Of a stretch of 64,000 nt of DNA, positions 51,199-59,696 are shown piece after piece. How positions within the stretch are numbered: position 1 is the first letter of the stretch; every line of letters starts with the position of its first letter. Under the pieces are notes generated by a model that did not search any database, was not told the origin of the DNA, and was given only the letters and a program-made list of their open reading frames with translations. The stretch is from DASVUC01 sp038237225. Lineage in GTDB: Bacteria > Planctomycetota > Phycisphaerae > Tepidisphaerales > Tepidisphaeraceae. A program made the position numbers and the translations under genes. The stretch covers positions 1 through 64,000 of the forward strand of contig JBBRYX010000014.1 in assembly GCA_038237225.1 (NCBI GenBank). Reading direction: 5' to 3'.

Positions 51199-51462
51199 CT
51201 ATTTGCGGCGCGGGGTTCCCTTGGATTCATCGGACTGAATGACCTTGACCTGAAGGTCGCCGCCTTCCATCAGCCCGATAATCTTGTCCAGCTTCGTGTT
51301 CGTGGACTTCATCTCGTCCAACAGTTCCATCTGACGGGCCGCCGGATTCGGAACGTCCCCCGCCATCGCCGTCGGAAGCGCGTTTCGGCTCCCGGTCCAC
51401 TGTCCGATAAGAATCATGCCCTGCATGACCAGGATCGCCGCGAGCCATTTGGAGTGTTTCAT
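51199..51462 (-). CDS. Small exported protein in the pilin cluster, unknown
   Basis: 87 residues with a hydrophobic start (WLAAILVMQGMILIGQWTG) that may be a signal or membrane anchor, then a charged helix (ARQMELLDEMKSTNTKLDKI) and a basic end. AAAGGA lies 9 bases before the ATG. It lies between two minor pilin genes on the same strand. It lacks the prepilin 'GFTL.E' motif. Function unknown. Confidence 0.65.
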   Translation of the reverse strand: MKHSKWLAAILVMQGMILIGQWTGSRNALPTAMAGDVPNPAARQMELLDEMKSTNTKLDKIIGLMEGGDLQVKVIQSDESKGTPRRK

Positions 51463-51486
51463 AACAGTCATCCTTTCGAGTCTGTG

Positions 51487-52683
51487 TTAATAGGGCGCCG
51501 GAACAACCGGCCCCCAGCGAAGCACCTGGATACCAATCGGCGTTCGCCCGGCGGTGCTGAGCTCGGGCGCCAGATTCATCGTGCTGTTGAGCGTGACATT
51601 GGTGACGGCGCTGTAAGAACTCGAGATCGGCGAGACATTGGCGATGAGCAAGCCGCCCTTAACCGTTAAGACGGAGGCCTGACTAAGCTGCACCCAGACA
51701 CCGCTGGATTTGAGGGTCCCGCCGATATAGCAGATCCCGTTGATGGTCATCGACTTTAGCGTGTGATTGACCTGGAAGTTCCCGGTGACGACCACCCCGG
51801 GGTAGCCGGATTTCGGGGTCACCACAATATTCGCGCCGCTGACGATCAGATTGCCGCCGCAGATGAGCGTCCCGTCGATCTTCACATTGTCGCCCAGCGT
51901 GAGATTACCGGTTGTGTACCAAATGCCTGCGGGATTGGTGACCGATGACCCCAGCGTGGTCACGCCCACGGATCCGGAGAGCGTCGATGCGCTGATGACA
52001 TCCGCGTTGTAGGTCACGCCGCCGATCGTGTAAGTGCGGTAGAGATTGACGTCCGGATTTGTCGGTGCCGGAACGGCGGCGGCGGGGACATCCTTGCGTC
52101 CACCGGGATTTGCGGCTCCTGAAGTGGACGGAGCATAAATGACGCCGCTGACCGTCGAGTTCGAAAGCTTGACGTTGCCGTTGCTGATAACGTCCCCGGT
52201 GATGGAGGTGTTTGGCTGGATCGTGGCAGCGCTGTTAAAGCCGGAGGCGTAGCTGACCCTGTATTCGTTCTTCACGTACACCCGGGCGTTTGCAGTTCGA
52301 GTCATCTGCGTGTCACCCGAAGCGCCGACGGTCGCGGACGAGACAATCTCGTACGTCCAGTTGTTGCCGGCCGTCGTGTCCCGCGTGACCGTGACCGTCA
52401 CGGCGCCGGGATCGATGGTGACGGCGCCGTTGGTCCCGCCCCAGTAATTGCTCGCGTTCAGTGATGGAGCGTTGTTCGGGTTCTGCAGGTAGTACATCGC
52501 CAGGTTTACGCCTGATTCCGCGAGGTATTCTGCTGCAATGGATCGGGAAGCGTTGCCGCGCGTTCGCGTCTGAAGCGATGCCCCCGCGAGCATGGCAAAG
52601 CCCATGACAACGGCAATCGCGATCGCCGCCAGCACCATGATCATGGCGAAACCGCGGCGAGAGTGATGGGTCGCGCATCTCAT
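51487..52683 (-). CDS. PilX-like minor pilin with a polymer-forming-like body
   Basis: 398 residues. The start RRGFAMIMVLAAIAIAVVMG is PilX-like (no Glu5). The body has beta-helix-like rungs: ITGDVISNGNVKLSNSTVSG, LTLGDNVKIDGTLICGGNLI and PGVVVTGNFQVNHTLKSMTI, as in bactofilin/polymer-forming proteins. A combination of a PilX-type leader with a beta-helical body is common in planctomycete pilus clusters. The end has IGIQVLRWGPVVPAPY. Overlaps the next pilin gene by 4 bases. Confidence 0.8.
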   Translation of the reverse strand: MRCATHHSRRGFAMIMVLAAIAIAVVMGFAMLAGASLQTRTRGNASRSIAAEYLAESGVNLAMYYLQNPNNAPSLNASNYWGGTNGAVTIDPGAVTVTVTRDTTAGNNWTYEIVSSATVGASGDTQMTRTANARVYVKNEYRVSYASGFNSAATIQPNTSITGDVISNGNVKLSNSTVSGVIYAPSTSGAANPGGRKDVPAAAVPAPTNPDVNLYRTYTIGGVTYNADVISASTLSGSVGVTTLGSSVTNPAGIWYTTGNLTLGDNVKIDGTLICGGNLIVSGANIVVTPKSGYPGVVVTGNFQVNHTLKSMTINGICYIGGTLKSSGVWVQLSQASVLTVKGGLLIANVSPISSSYSAVTNVTLNSTMNLAPELSTAGRTPIGIQVLRWGPVVPAPY

Positions 52684-53360
52684 AATTGACTCGCGGGAAG
52701 CGTCGCCGGCGTGCGGGAAGTCGATCTCCCGTACTTGACGATTTCCATTCCGTCCTTATTGAACTTCAATGCATATTCAAGCGCCGGACGCACCGTGCTG
52801 CTCGAATCGATGCGATGAAACTCGGCGGCGGTTACGCAGGTCACGATGCCCGCGGCGCGAACGTTGGCCATCGCCTTGAAGCTGGTAATTTCGCTATCCG
52901 CGTAAATGGCGTCATCCACCATCGTCACATCCGCCGTCTGCTTCTGCGCGCTCGTCCAGGTCGTCGGATAGCTGATCTCCCAGCAAACCAGTTGGGCAAT
53001 ATCGGGATCCGCGTTGGACTGGTGCTCGATCAGCGCCAGCTCCGAAGCCTGCACCTTTCCGTCTCGGTTGAGATCACCCTTCCAAACCAGCACCGCGGCC
53101 GCCTGCGAGGGCGAGCCACTGATCGCCCCCATGCGGCAAGCGCCGATCTGCTTGGCGGCGCGCAGAATCTTCTGAATCCGCACCATCGCCTGCGTCGACA
53201 GGCTCGTGCCGACCTCGATCTGATTGCCGTGCGTCCAGCCGATGCCGACGGCGGTCATCAGCGCGCTGGTTGCGCCCGCGACCATCGAAAGCACGACCAG
53301 CCCGATGACCAGCTCGACGAGCGTGAGGCCGCGCTTATTGTTTTGTGTTGAGCGTTTCAC
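52680..53360 (-). CDS. Minor pilin, PilW/GspJ-like
   Basis: 226 residues. Leader MKRSTQNNKRG then LTLVELVIGLVVLSMVAGAT with Glu5. The body contains two Cys (GACRMG and QLVCWEIS) and ends in ALEYALKFNKDGMEIVKYGR. The start is GTG with GAGGTAAT 3-10 bases before it. The stop overlaps the PilX-like start by 4 bases, so they are coupled. Confidence 0.85.
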   Translation of the reverse strand: MKRSTQNNKRGLTLVELVIGLVVLSMVAGATSALMTAVGIGWTHGNQIEVGTSLSTQAMVRIQKILRAAKQIGACRMGAISGSPSQAAAVLVWKGDLNRDGKVQASELALIEHQSNADPDIAQLVCWEISYPTTWTSAQKQTADVTMVDDAIYADSEITSFKAMANVRAAGIVTCVTAAEFHRIDSSSTVRPALEYALKFNKDGMEIVKYGRSTSRTPATLPASQL

Positions 53361-53364
53361 GGTA

Positions 53365-53895
53365 TTACCTCACCACCGTGTAGCGAGTGCAGAGTTGTGA
53401 AATGGCATACTTCTGCCCCGACGGAGCGGTCACCGTGACCGTCACAAGCACAAAGTCGCCGGCGGTGCCGGTCAGGCCCGCGGGACGAGCATTGTTTTGC
53501 ACGACGACCGCTCGAGTGAACACCGTTCCATTACCGGCATCAATGTTGGAACCATTCCACATGCGAATGGAATCGCTTGAGTCCTGGTATCCGCTGTAAT
53601 CGTCAATGGTGTCGTACAGCTTGCGGTCCGTGACGCTCGGCCAGCCGGCCGCATTGGGGGAGCCGGATGGATCGAACGACTTGGACGACACTTCTTCCAT
53701 CAGCTCGCGCGCCAGATCGAGCGCCACGCCCGAGTCTTCCGTCGCTGAGTTTTGTTTGTAAGCGGCTCCCAGAGACCCAGCGATTCCAACCACGGCGGCG
53801 GCAAGCACCACCGACGCCATCAGTCCCTCGACCAACGTAAACCCGCGACGCGCGCGTCGTAGGTTCGAAAGCGATTGTGGGAGAATGGAGCGCAT
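53365..53895 (-). CDS. Minor pilin, PilV/GspI-like
   Basis: 176 residues from the ATG at 53895. Leader RRARRG then FTLVEGLMASVVLAAAVVGI with Glu5. A conserved 'LARELMEEV' helix follows, then FTRAVVVQNN and FVLVTVTVTAPSGQKY. This layout is that of PilV/GspI. A longer frame upstream overlaps the third pilin gene and is unlikely to be used. Confidence 0.87.
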   Translation of the reverse strand: MRSILPQSLSNLRRARRGFTLVEGLMASVVLAAAVVGIAGSLGAAYKQNSATEDSGVALDLARELMEEVSSKSFDPSGSPNAAGWPSVTDRKLYDTIDDYSGYQDSSDSIRMWNGSNIDAGNGTVFTRAVVVQNNARPAGLTGTAGDFVLVTVTVTAPSGQKYAISQLCTRYTVVR

Positions 53896-53927
53896 CGCGT
53901 ACCTTCGTTGCTCATCGCCATTAGCCG

Positions 53928-54476
53928 CTAGTAGGTCGTGAAAGGGTTGCCCTGAACGTCGGCGCCTTCCGAATTGGCCATCAGATCGCCGGACATCGGG
54001 CGATAAAACCATCCGTAGATTTTGCCGTCAGCGGTCGGCCAGGGGTCGGTATCGGCAATGATTTGCACGGCCGAAAGCCCGTTCATCGGGTTCTGCGGGA
54101 TCGCCGAGAGATAAGGTCCAAATTTGAACACCGTGCTCGGAGAGGCCGAGACCACGCTGTGCTCATCGGTGTGCTTGGTCATCTGATCGACAAGATCGGC
54201 TTCGCTCACTGCTTGCGTCGTGTCAGCGCCCGGATAGCCGGGGGCGACGTCGTGATGCTGAGCTTTGTAAACAATGATCTGCGTTCGCAGGTATCGCAGC
54301 TCATCCTTGAGCATGTTCTCGCGGGCGGTCATCGACGCGTTGGAGAACTGCGGGATCACGATGGTTGCGAGGATCCCCAGGATCGTGACCACGATCAGGA
54401 TCTCGATCAGCGTGAACCCGCGGCGCGCCATCGCTTGCCGAGAGATTCTCTGCTTGATTTTCAGATCCCTGAACAT
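53928..54476 (-). CDS. GspG-like pilin (third copy)
   Basis: 182 residues. Leader MFRDLKIKQRISRQAMARRG then FTLIEILIVVTILGILATIV with Glu5. The body has KFGPYLSAIPQNPMNGLSAV, the GspG 'PYL..lP.NP' turn, and KIYGWFYRPMSGDLMANS near the end. It shares the general layout of the two upstream pilins but is clearly diverged. The ATG at 54476 is preferred over a TTG at 54494. Confidence 0.87.
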   Translation of the reverse strand: MFRDLKIKQRISRQAMARRGFTLIEILIVVTILGILATIVIPQFSNASMTARENMLKDELRYLRTQIIVYKAQHHDVAPGYPGADTTQAVSEADLVDQMTKHTDEHSVVSASPSTVFKFGPYLSAIPQNPMNGLSAVQIIADTDPWPTADGKIYGWFYRPMSGDLMANSEGADVQGNPFTTY

Positions 54477-54530
54477 CGGTCGAGCCCTCGACAACGGGCC
54501 TTTAACGTCAGGCCTCTACCCAAAGGCGGG

Positions 54531-54551
54531 CGGCGAGTGACGAACTCGCCG
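54531..54551. other. Hairpin between pilin genes (no T-run)
   Basis: CGGCGAGT and ACTCGCCG pair with a 5-base loop, 20 bases after the stop of the second pilin gene. Without a T-run it is not a classical terminator; it could slow decay of the pilin mRNA. Confidence 0.4.
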
Positions 54552-54571
54552 ACCGGTGCATGAACGAAAAA

Positions 54572-55072
54572 CTAGGGGACAGTCGTGGCATCAAGTCCGG
54601 TGCCTTCGACGAAGTATCCACCGGTGGTGGAACCCGTCGCCCAGAACTTACCGGTCCCGTTGCCCGAGCCGTAGTCATAGACCCAGCCGGTCGTGGCATC
54701 GCTGCCCGTGATCGCGGCGCCAGTGCCTTGCACAACGTTGGTGCCCGAATTCAGGTTATTCCCCGGAGTCTGCTGCAGGTACGGGCCGAAGCTGCCGGCA
54801 CTCGTCACCGTGCCGGTCGCGTCGGTCTTGCTGGTGAGCAGGTTCCAGTTCGACCCGACCAGGTTCGGGAGCTTGTCCGCATGCTGAAGCTTGTACAGCT
54901 CAACTTGCGACCGGATGGTCTGAAGCTGGCTGGTCAAGCTGTTCTTACGGGCGTCCTGCGAAGCGTTCGTGAACTGCGGGATCACGATCGCGGCCAGGAT
55001 GCCCAGGATGATCACGACGATCAAGATTTCGACCAGTGTGAAACCTTTACGACTGCTGCGAAACGTCTTCAT
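54572..55072 (-). CDS. Major pilin copy 2 (GspG/PilA-like)
   Basis: 166 residues. Short leader MKTFRSSRKG then FTLVEILIVVIILGILAAIV with Glu5, then KNSLTSQLQTIRSQVELYKL and a Gly/Thr-rich body with SFGPYLQQTPGNNLN. Only about four substitutions separate the mature part from the copy at 55153-55656. GAGG lies a few bases before the ATG. It is preceded by a strong terminator at 55104-55137. Confidence 0.93.
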   Translation of the reverse strand: MKTFRSSRKGFTLVEILIVVIILGILAAIVIPQFTNASQDARKNSLTSQLQTIRSQVELYKLQHADKLPNLVGSNWNLLTSKTDATGTVTSAGSFGPYLQQTPGNNLNSGTNVVQGTGAAITGSDATTGWVYDYGSGNGTGKFWATGSTTGGYFVEGTGLDATTVP

Positions 55073-55103
55073 TTTCCAACCTCAATTTCAAAGTGCGATA
55101 GGG

Positions 55104-55137
55104 AAAAGGCGTGGCTGCTTGCGGCAGCCACGCCTTT
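55104..55137 (-). terminator. Strong terminator between the two major pilin genes
   Basis: GGCGTGGCTGC at 55108-55118 pairs with GCAGCCACGCC at 55124-55134 around a 5-base loop; the stem extends by AAA/TTT. Read leftward it ends in TTTT. It lies 16 bases past the stop of pilin copy 1 and would raise copy 1 transcripts over the rest of the cluster. Confidence 0.8.
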
Positions 55138-55152
55138 GGCATTCAAGTAAGA

Positions 55153-55656
55153 CTAAGGAACAGTCGTGGCATCAAGCCCGGTGCCTTCGACGAAGTATCC
55201 ACCGGTCGTGGAACCGGTCGCCCAGAACTTACCGGTGCCCGTGCCCGAGCCGTAGTCATAGACCCAGCCGGTCGTGGCATCGCTGCCCGTGATCGCGGCG
55301 CCAGTGCCTTGCACGACGTTGGTGCCCTGGTTCAGGTTGTTCCCCGGAGTCTGCTGCAGGTACGGGCCGAAGCTGCCGGCGCTCGTCACCGTGCCGGCCG
55401 CGTTGGTCTTGCTCGTGAGCAAGTTCCAGTTCGAGCCGACCAGGTTCGGGAGCTTGTCCGCATGCTGAAGCTTGTACAGCTCAACTTGCGACCGGATGGT
55501 CTGAAGCTGGCTGGTCAAGCTGTTCTTGCGGGCGTCCTGCGAAGCGTTCGTGAACTGCGGGATCACGATCGCGGCCAGGATGCCCAGGATGATCACGACG
55601 ATCAGAATTTCAACGAGGGTGAAACCACCCTTACGATAAGTTCGATTCGACTTCAT
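55153..55656 (-). CDS. Major pilin copy 1 (GspG/PilA-like)
   Basis: 167 residues. Leader MKSNRTYRKGG then FTLVEILIVVIILGILAAIV with Glu5. The body is nearly identical to copy 2, with N/D, A/T, Q/S and T/N changes. AGAGGT lies 7 bases before the ATG. As the first gene of the leftward cluster, with its own terminator, it is probably the most highly transcribed subunit. Confidence 0.93.
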   Translation of the reverse strand: MKSNRTYRKGGFTLVEILIVVIILGILAAIVIPQFTNASQDARKNSLTSQLQTIRSQVELYKLQHADKLPNLVGSNWNLLTSKTNAAGTVTSAGSFGPYLQQTPGNNLNQGTNVVQGTGAAITGSDATTGWVYDYGSGTGTGKFWATGSTTGGYFVEGTGLDATTVP

Positions 55657-57185
55657 GTTTGAGACCTCTGTAAATCAGTCCTTGTGCTGTCCGGGACAGG
55701 CAACATGCCTGTTCCCAATTGTCTTCCGCGGGCCGCTCGGCGTGGAACCGGGAGGCGTCCGCATCGCGAAACGAGTCAGGGCCAGTGGGGCAGGCATTCA
55801 GCGCCTGTCATCGTTTCAACTTGCCCGATGCGCTCCGTCCGGTCAGTGGGGCAGCTTGAGCCACCCTGCTTCGCGTTCGACCGGATGATGCTGCTTAAAC
55901 GCCTCCTTTCTTTGTCGGCGACTTCCACGCGGTGCCGGCATAAAGCCGGCGTGATTCAGCCACGGCCACAATGCATGACCCTTTGCCACACACGCGCCCG
56001 CTAGCGCTTCACGACCCTCATCGGCGCTCCGCTTAGCAGACTTAACCCAGTCTGCCGCGGCGACCGATAAGTCGTGTCGCACCGCACCGAATCACTCTCT
56101 TGGGACAGGACCGATAAAGACATGCTGGACGTCTCAAACACGCCCAAAGAGCATCCTTTCGGGAACATCCTCGATCGCTGCCGCGCGTCGTTATCGAGCA
56201 CGCGCGACAGGACCGGATGCTTTGCGCACTGCCGATCCGCTTTCGCGAATCAACAGGCCGCGGCCATTACTCGCACCGCAGCGCCGCCTCTCAGCGGCTT
56301 AGCCCTTGTCAGGGATCCTCGTCCATCAACCCACATCAGCAGGTCGACGGGAATGATCTACGATTCAACTTTCTCTAAGACAAATTGGATTCCCCGACTG
56401 CCCTTACGGTCTCAATAACGATGTCACTGTGCAAAGTCAGTTGGCATCCTGACGTACTCCGAAGGAACGACCTGTTAAGCCATTCCGGCCAGATCCTTCG
56501 GAGTACCAGTTCTGAAAATGTTCCCAAATCAGGCCGAATTGGCATGCTGAGAGTTTGTGAAGATTTGACTGTAGCACGGGCATCTTGCCCGTGTCCGCAT
56601 CGCCAACACGGGCAAGATGCCCGTGCTCCGCGCCGAATCACTTCGCGGCCCGTTCACACCTTCGCGACTCCCGCCGGCGCCAAAGCAAAAAAAGTTCTGA
56701 AATTGCCTCAAGAGAACGGCCACCCAGCACACCAGCCATAACTCGCGCGCTGCGCCAAAAACCCGCCCCGCGCGCAGCGCGCCAAAACCCAAAATCCCCA
56801 AAACCAAAATTCTTTTCCCCCGCCCCGCACCCCAAACCGCGTTCCCCCAAAACGAGCTGCGCAAAAGGACACCTTTTCCCGCAGCGCCCCACCAGAGATA
56901 GAGGGACGAAGAACCGCGAGCAATCCGCGCCCTCAGAAAGGAGGAGTCATGAACTCCAACCCGCTTCCCCGTAGCACGGGCATCTTGCCCGTGTCCGCGC
57001 CGTCAAAAAGTCCCCGCCCCCACGAGTCCCAATCCCCCAACCTCCCAAATGATACAAACAGATACAAATGGATACGCCCACGCCGATTCTCCATCTCGCG
57101 CCTTCTCCCAAAAACCCGCCAGAGCCCCCCAAAACACTACAATCAATCGTTACAGAATCATTCGCCGCGCGATCGTCGCGCTCCC
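55657..57185. other. 1.5-kb gene-poor region upstream of the pilin cluster
   Basis: No convincing gene. Short frames lack homology and good starts. It holds several palindromes: GGGACAGGCAACATGCC…GTTCCC at 55692-55718, GCCGGCATAAAGCCGGC at 55935-55951, a 12-base perfect inverted repeat TACTCCGAAGGA / TCCTTCGGAGTA at 56455-56466 and 56494-56505, and GCACGGGCATCTTGCCCGTG repeats at 56574-56627 and 56972-56994. The pilin promoter must lie in its left part; none could be assigned. Confidence 0.5.
56573..56628. repeat. GCACGGGCATCTTGCCCGTG palindrome
   Basis: Two head-to-head copies, each itself a small hairpin (ACGGGCA-TCT-TGCCCGT), joined by about 10 bases. A single copy occurs again at 56972-56994. 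This is a compact version of the word-repeat palindromes seen across the window. Confidence 0.75.
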
Positions 57186-58061
57186 TCACGCGGCGTGGGG
57201 CACCCTGAGCGACTTGCAGATCTCCACCGTCGCCTTGCTCTTGTTCAGGGTGTAAAAGTGGATGCCTTCCACCTGCTGGGCAAGAAGATCCTTGCACTGC
57301 TCGCTCGCGTACGCGACGCCGGCCGCGTAGACGGATTCTGGGTTGGGCTCCACGGCTTCCAGCTTCAGCAGCAGCGGATGCGGGATTTTGGCGCCGCACA
57401 TGCTGATGAAACGCTTGATCTGGGCAACGTTCCCGATCGGCATGATGCCGGCGATGATGGGGACCTTGATGCCGATGGTGCGGGCTTTGTCGCGGAACTC
57501 GTAGAAATCTTCGTTGTCGAAGAAGAGCTGAGTCACGATGAAGTTCGCGCCGTTGTCGACCTTGCGCTTGAGATGCTCAAGATCGCGTACGGGGTTGAGG
57601 CACTGGGGATGACCCTCCGGGTATCCTGCGACGCCGATGCAGAAGTCGTGGCGGGAACGGACGAACGCGACCAGCGCGTCGGCGTTGGCGAACCCGCCTT
57701 CAGTGACGACGAAGTTCATCTGACCTGCCGGGGGATCGCCCCGGAGGGCGAGGACGTTGCGGATGCCGGCGCGCCAAAGATCATCGAGGATGCCGCCGAT
57801 TTCGTCGGCGGTGTGACCGACGCAGGTAAGGTGGGCCATCGAGCGAATACCAAGCTGGGTCTGGATCCGCTCGACAAGCTGCACGGTCTTCTGCCGGGTG
57901 GACCCCCCTGCTCCGTAAGTCACCGATACATAACTGGGGTTCAGCGGGCGGAGGTCCTCGATCGTCTTGAAGAGCGAGACAAATCCTTCTTCAGTCTTCG
58001 GCGGGAAGAACTCGAAGGAAATCGTGGGCTTTCCTTTTCCCAGAATGTGATCGATGCGCAT
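57186..58061 (-). CDS. metF: 5,10-methylenetetrahydrofolate reductase
   Basis: 291 residues. Flavin enzyme that makes 5-methyl-THF for methionine synthesis. Landmarks: ISFEFFPPKTEEG (NADH/folate strand with Glu), YVSVTYGAGGSTR, HLTCVGHT, ALRGDPP, FCIGVAGYPEGHP, FIVTQLFFDN and PIIAGIMPI. Normal length (E. coli 296). The ATG at 58061 starts MRIDHIL; a GTG 18 bases upstream with GGAGG before it is also possible. Confidence 0.96.
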   Translation of the reverse strand: MRIDHILGKGKPTISFEFFPPKTEEGFVSLFKTIEDLRPLNPSYVSVTYGAGGSTRQKTVQLVERIQTQLGIRSMAHLTCVGHTADEIGGILDDLWRAGIRNVLALRGDPPAGQMNFVVTEGGFANADALVAFVRSRHDFCIGVAGYPEGHPQCLNPVRDLEHLKRKVDNGANFIVTQLFFDNEDFYEFRDKARTIGIKVPIIAGIMPIGNVAQIKRFISMCGAKIPHPLLLKLEAVEPNPESVYAAGVAYASEQCKDLLAQQVEGIHFYTLNKSKATVEICKSLRVPHAA

Positions 58062-58160
58062 GGGCTTATGGTAATCCACCTCCGCGAATCAATAAAATCG
58101 GGCGCGGCAGGATTAGTGCGCGCGCCCGCGAGCGGCAAGAGAGAGAGCACAATCGCCCGG

Positions 58161-59420
58161 TTAAAACGTGAAAATCGCGTCGATCGCGGCGGTCCACTGC
58201 GAGTCCTCGGCGCCGCCGTCGAAAATCCCGTCCTCGGAGTAATCGTAACGAATCTCAGGCCGGATCAGGAGATTGGAAAGGTACTTGTCGCTCGGCGCCG
58301 GCTTGATGCCCAGACCCAAGGTAACTTCGTACATATTCCCGGACAGACCCCGCGCCTGATCCGGATCCGCGAACCATTCGCCGCGCGCGTTGACGGTCAG
58401 ATAATCGCAGACCTTGTATCCGGCATACAGCGCGACGCCGTACCATTCGGCGGAGTTGTCCGTGGCGGAAGCGCCCGGCTCAAACCCGTAGTCCGCGTTG
58501 GCGCCGAGGCTGAGGGCATCGGTCATCTGATAAACCACGACGCCGTCAAACACCGTGCGCCAAAGCCCGTTGGAAGCTCCTTCCGGTCCGGTCACGAAGT
58601 TGAAGAACCCGGTCAATTTCTCGTTGAAGATATATTTGACTTGTCCAAGCGCATCCATCGAACCGTTGTTGTCCACCAGCGACTGTTCCCACCCGCGGGT
58701 GGCGCCGCCGGTCACCGAAAGCTTGTCGGTGAGGTTGTAGGAGGCGAGCAGGCCGGTGTGGGTGAAAGGGATCGCGTAGCCGAAGAGGTAGCTGTGCGAG
58801 TAGAGCGGATCGGTGGTGGGGTTGATTGTTTCGTAGCCGAGGAGCGTGACGAACTTGCCGCCGCGCAGCAGCAGCCCGTTGCCGATTGGCACCACGACAT
58901 CCACATAAGCCTGCACGAGATCGAACTGGTTTTCCGGCGAAAGCTGGGGCGAAGCGCCGCCGTAAAAGTTCAAACCGTTGGCGTGGATGAAGCGGGCGTC
59001 CGCGCCGTAGATCACTTCGACCTTACCACCGACATCCCATCTATTTTCCTTGGCGCACGCGGCGCAGTCCAGCACTTTCTCGATGGACAGATCCACCTGA
59101 TTAAGCAGCACCTCTTCGTGGTCGACGTCGAACACGCGCCCGGTGATGAAGTTCCCGGGGGGATTGTTGAAGCTCGCGGTGTAGCTGCCCTCGACGAAAC
59201 CGTAGATGTTGAAGCCGAACAATTTCTCCGAGTTCATCCCGTACTGCTTCATGAGGGATGCGAGGGGCTTCTCCGGCGGGGTTGGCGCATCGGCGAGATA
59301 CGCAGGGCGTTCCAGCGTCAGTTCATCCGCCAGCGGAATCGCCTCCTCCGCCCGCGCGGTTTTGGAAAAAAGACTCATCGCAACCAGACCAACCGCCGCC
59401 ACTACCTTCCGGCTCACCAT
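58161..59420 (-). CDS. Outer-membrane beta-barrel protein
   Basis: 419 residues with a signal peptide (MVSRKVVAAVGLVAMSLFSKTARA). The mature part alternates polar and hydrophobic residues in many strands, for example FNIYGFVEGSYTASFNN, VDLSIEKVLD and LYAGYKVCDYLTVNARGEWF, and ends in aromatic Phe (AIDAIFTF), the sorting signal of barrel proteins. A Cys pair (CAAC) in an early loop is notable. This is the outer-membrane beta-barrel porin-like class (BBP2-like). It supports the presence of an outer membrane. Substrate unknown. Confidence 0.85.
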   Translation of the reverse strand: MVSRKVVAAVGLVAMSLFSKTARAEEAIPLADELTLERPAYLADAPTPPEKPLASLMKQYGMNSEKLFGFNIYGFVEGSYTASFNNPPGNFITGRVFDVDHEEVLLNQVDLSIEKVLDCAACAKENRWDVGGKVEVIYGADARFIHANGLNFYGGASPQLSPENQFDLVQAYVDVVVPIGNGLLLRGGKFVTLLGYETINPTTDPLYSHSYLFGYAIPFTHTGLLASYNLTDKLSVTGGATRGWEQSLVDNNGSMDALGQVKYIFNEKLTGFFNFVTGPEGASNGLWRTVFDGVVVYQMTDALSLGANADYGFEPGASATDNSAEWYGVALYAGYKVCDYLTVNARGEWFADPDQARGLSGNMYEVTLGLGIKPAPSDKYLSNLLIRPEIRYDYSEDGIFDGGAEDSQWTAAIDAIFTF

Positions 59421-59696
59421 GAAAGATCTCCTTGTGTGGAGGCGATACGCGCCCCGCGTTCCCGGCCGACCCTTATCAAACCCGGTGCCATCGACCGGGT
59501 CGGTGCGCGAAATGTAGTTGCCGCCTTGAAAACCGGCAGCCTCGCTTCGACCCGGCGCTCAGCAATTAAGCAGAACACCCGTTACAACCCTCCTGTTGTC
59601 GGAAATGCGCGCAGTTATTCCGCGGCACGGCACTCAACATGGCCGGGTTCGTTCCCTATCATATTGTGGAGTCGACTCGTACCCGAGGTAATACCC
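59421..59696. other. Divergent gap upstream of nadA
   Basis: 276 bases between the barrel gene and nadA. The only feature seen is GAGGTAAT before the nadA start. No repeat or terminator was recognised. Both promoters must lie here. Confidence 0.4.

Noticed and set aside
55657..57185. Small genes in the pilin leader (for example a 114-codon frame near 56074)
   Set aside because: No Shine-Dalgarno, no hydrophobic or domain pattern, and the frames cross palindromic repeats.
56949..59696. A plus-strand open frame of over 900 codons that runs into nadA
   Set aside because: It is antisense to metF and the barrel-protein gene, has no recognisable domains, and nadA has its own ATG with a Shine-Dalgarno at 59697. 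High GC in the third codon position of the real genes keeps the opposite frame open.
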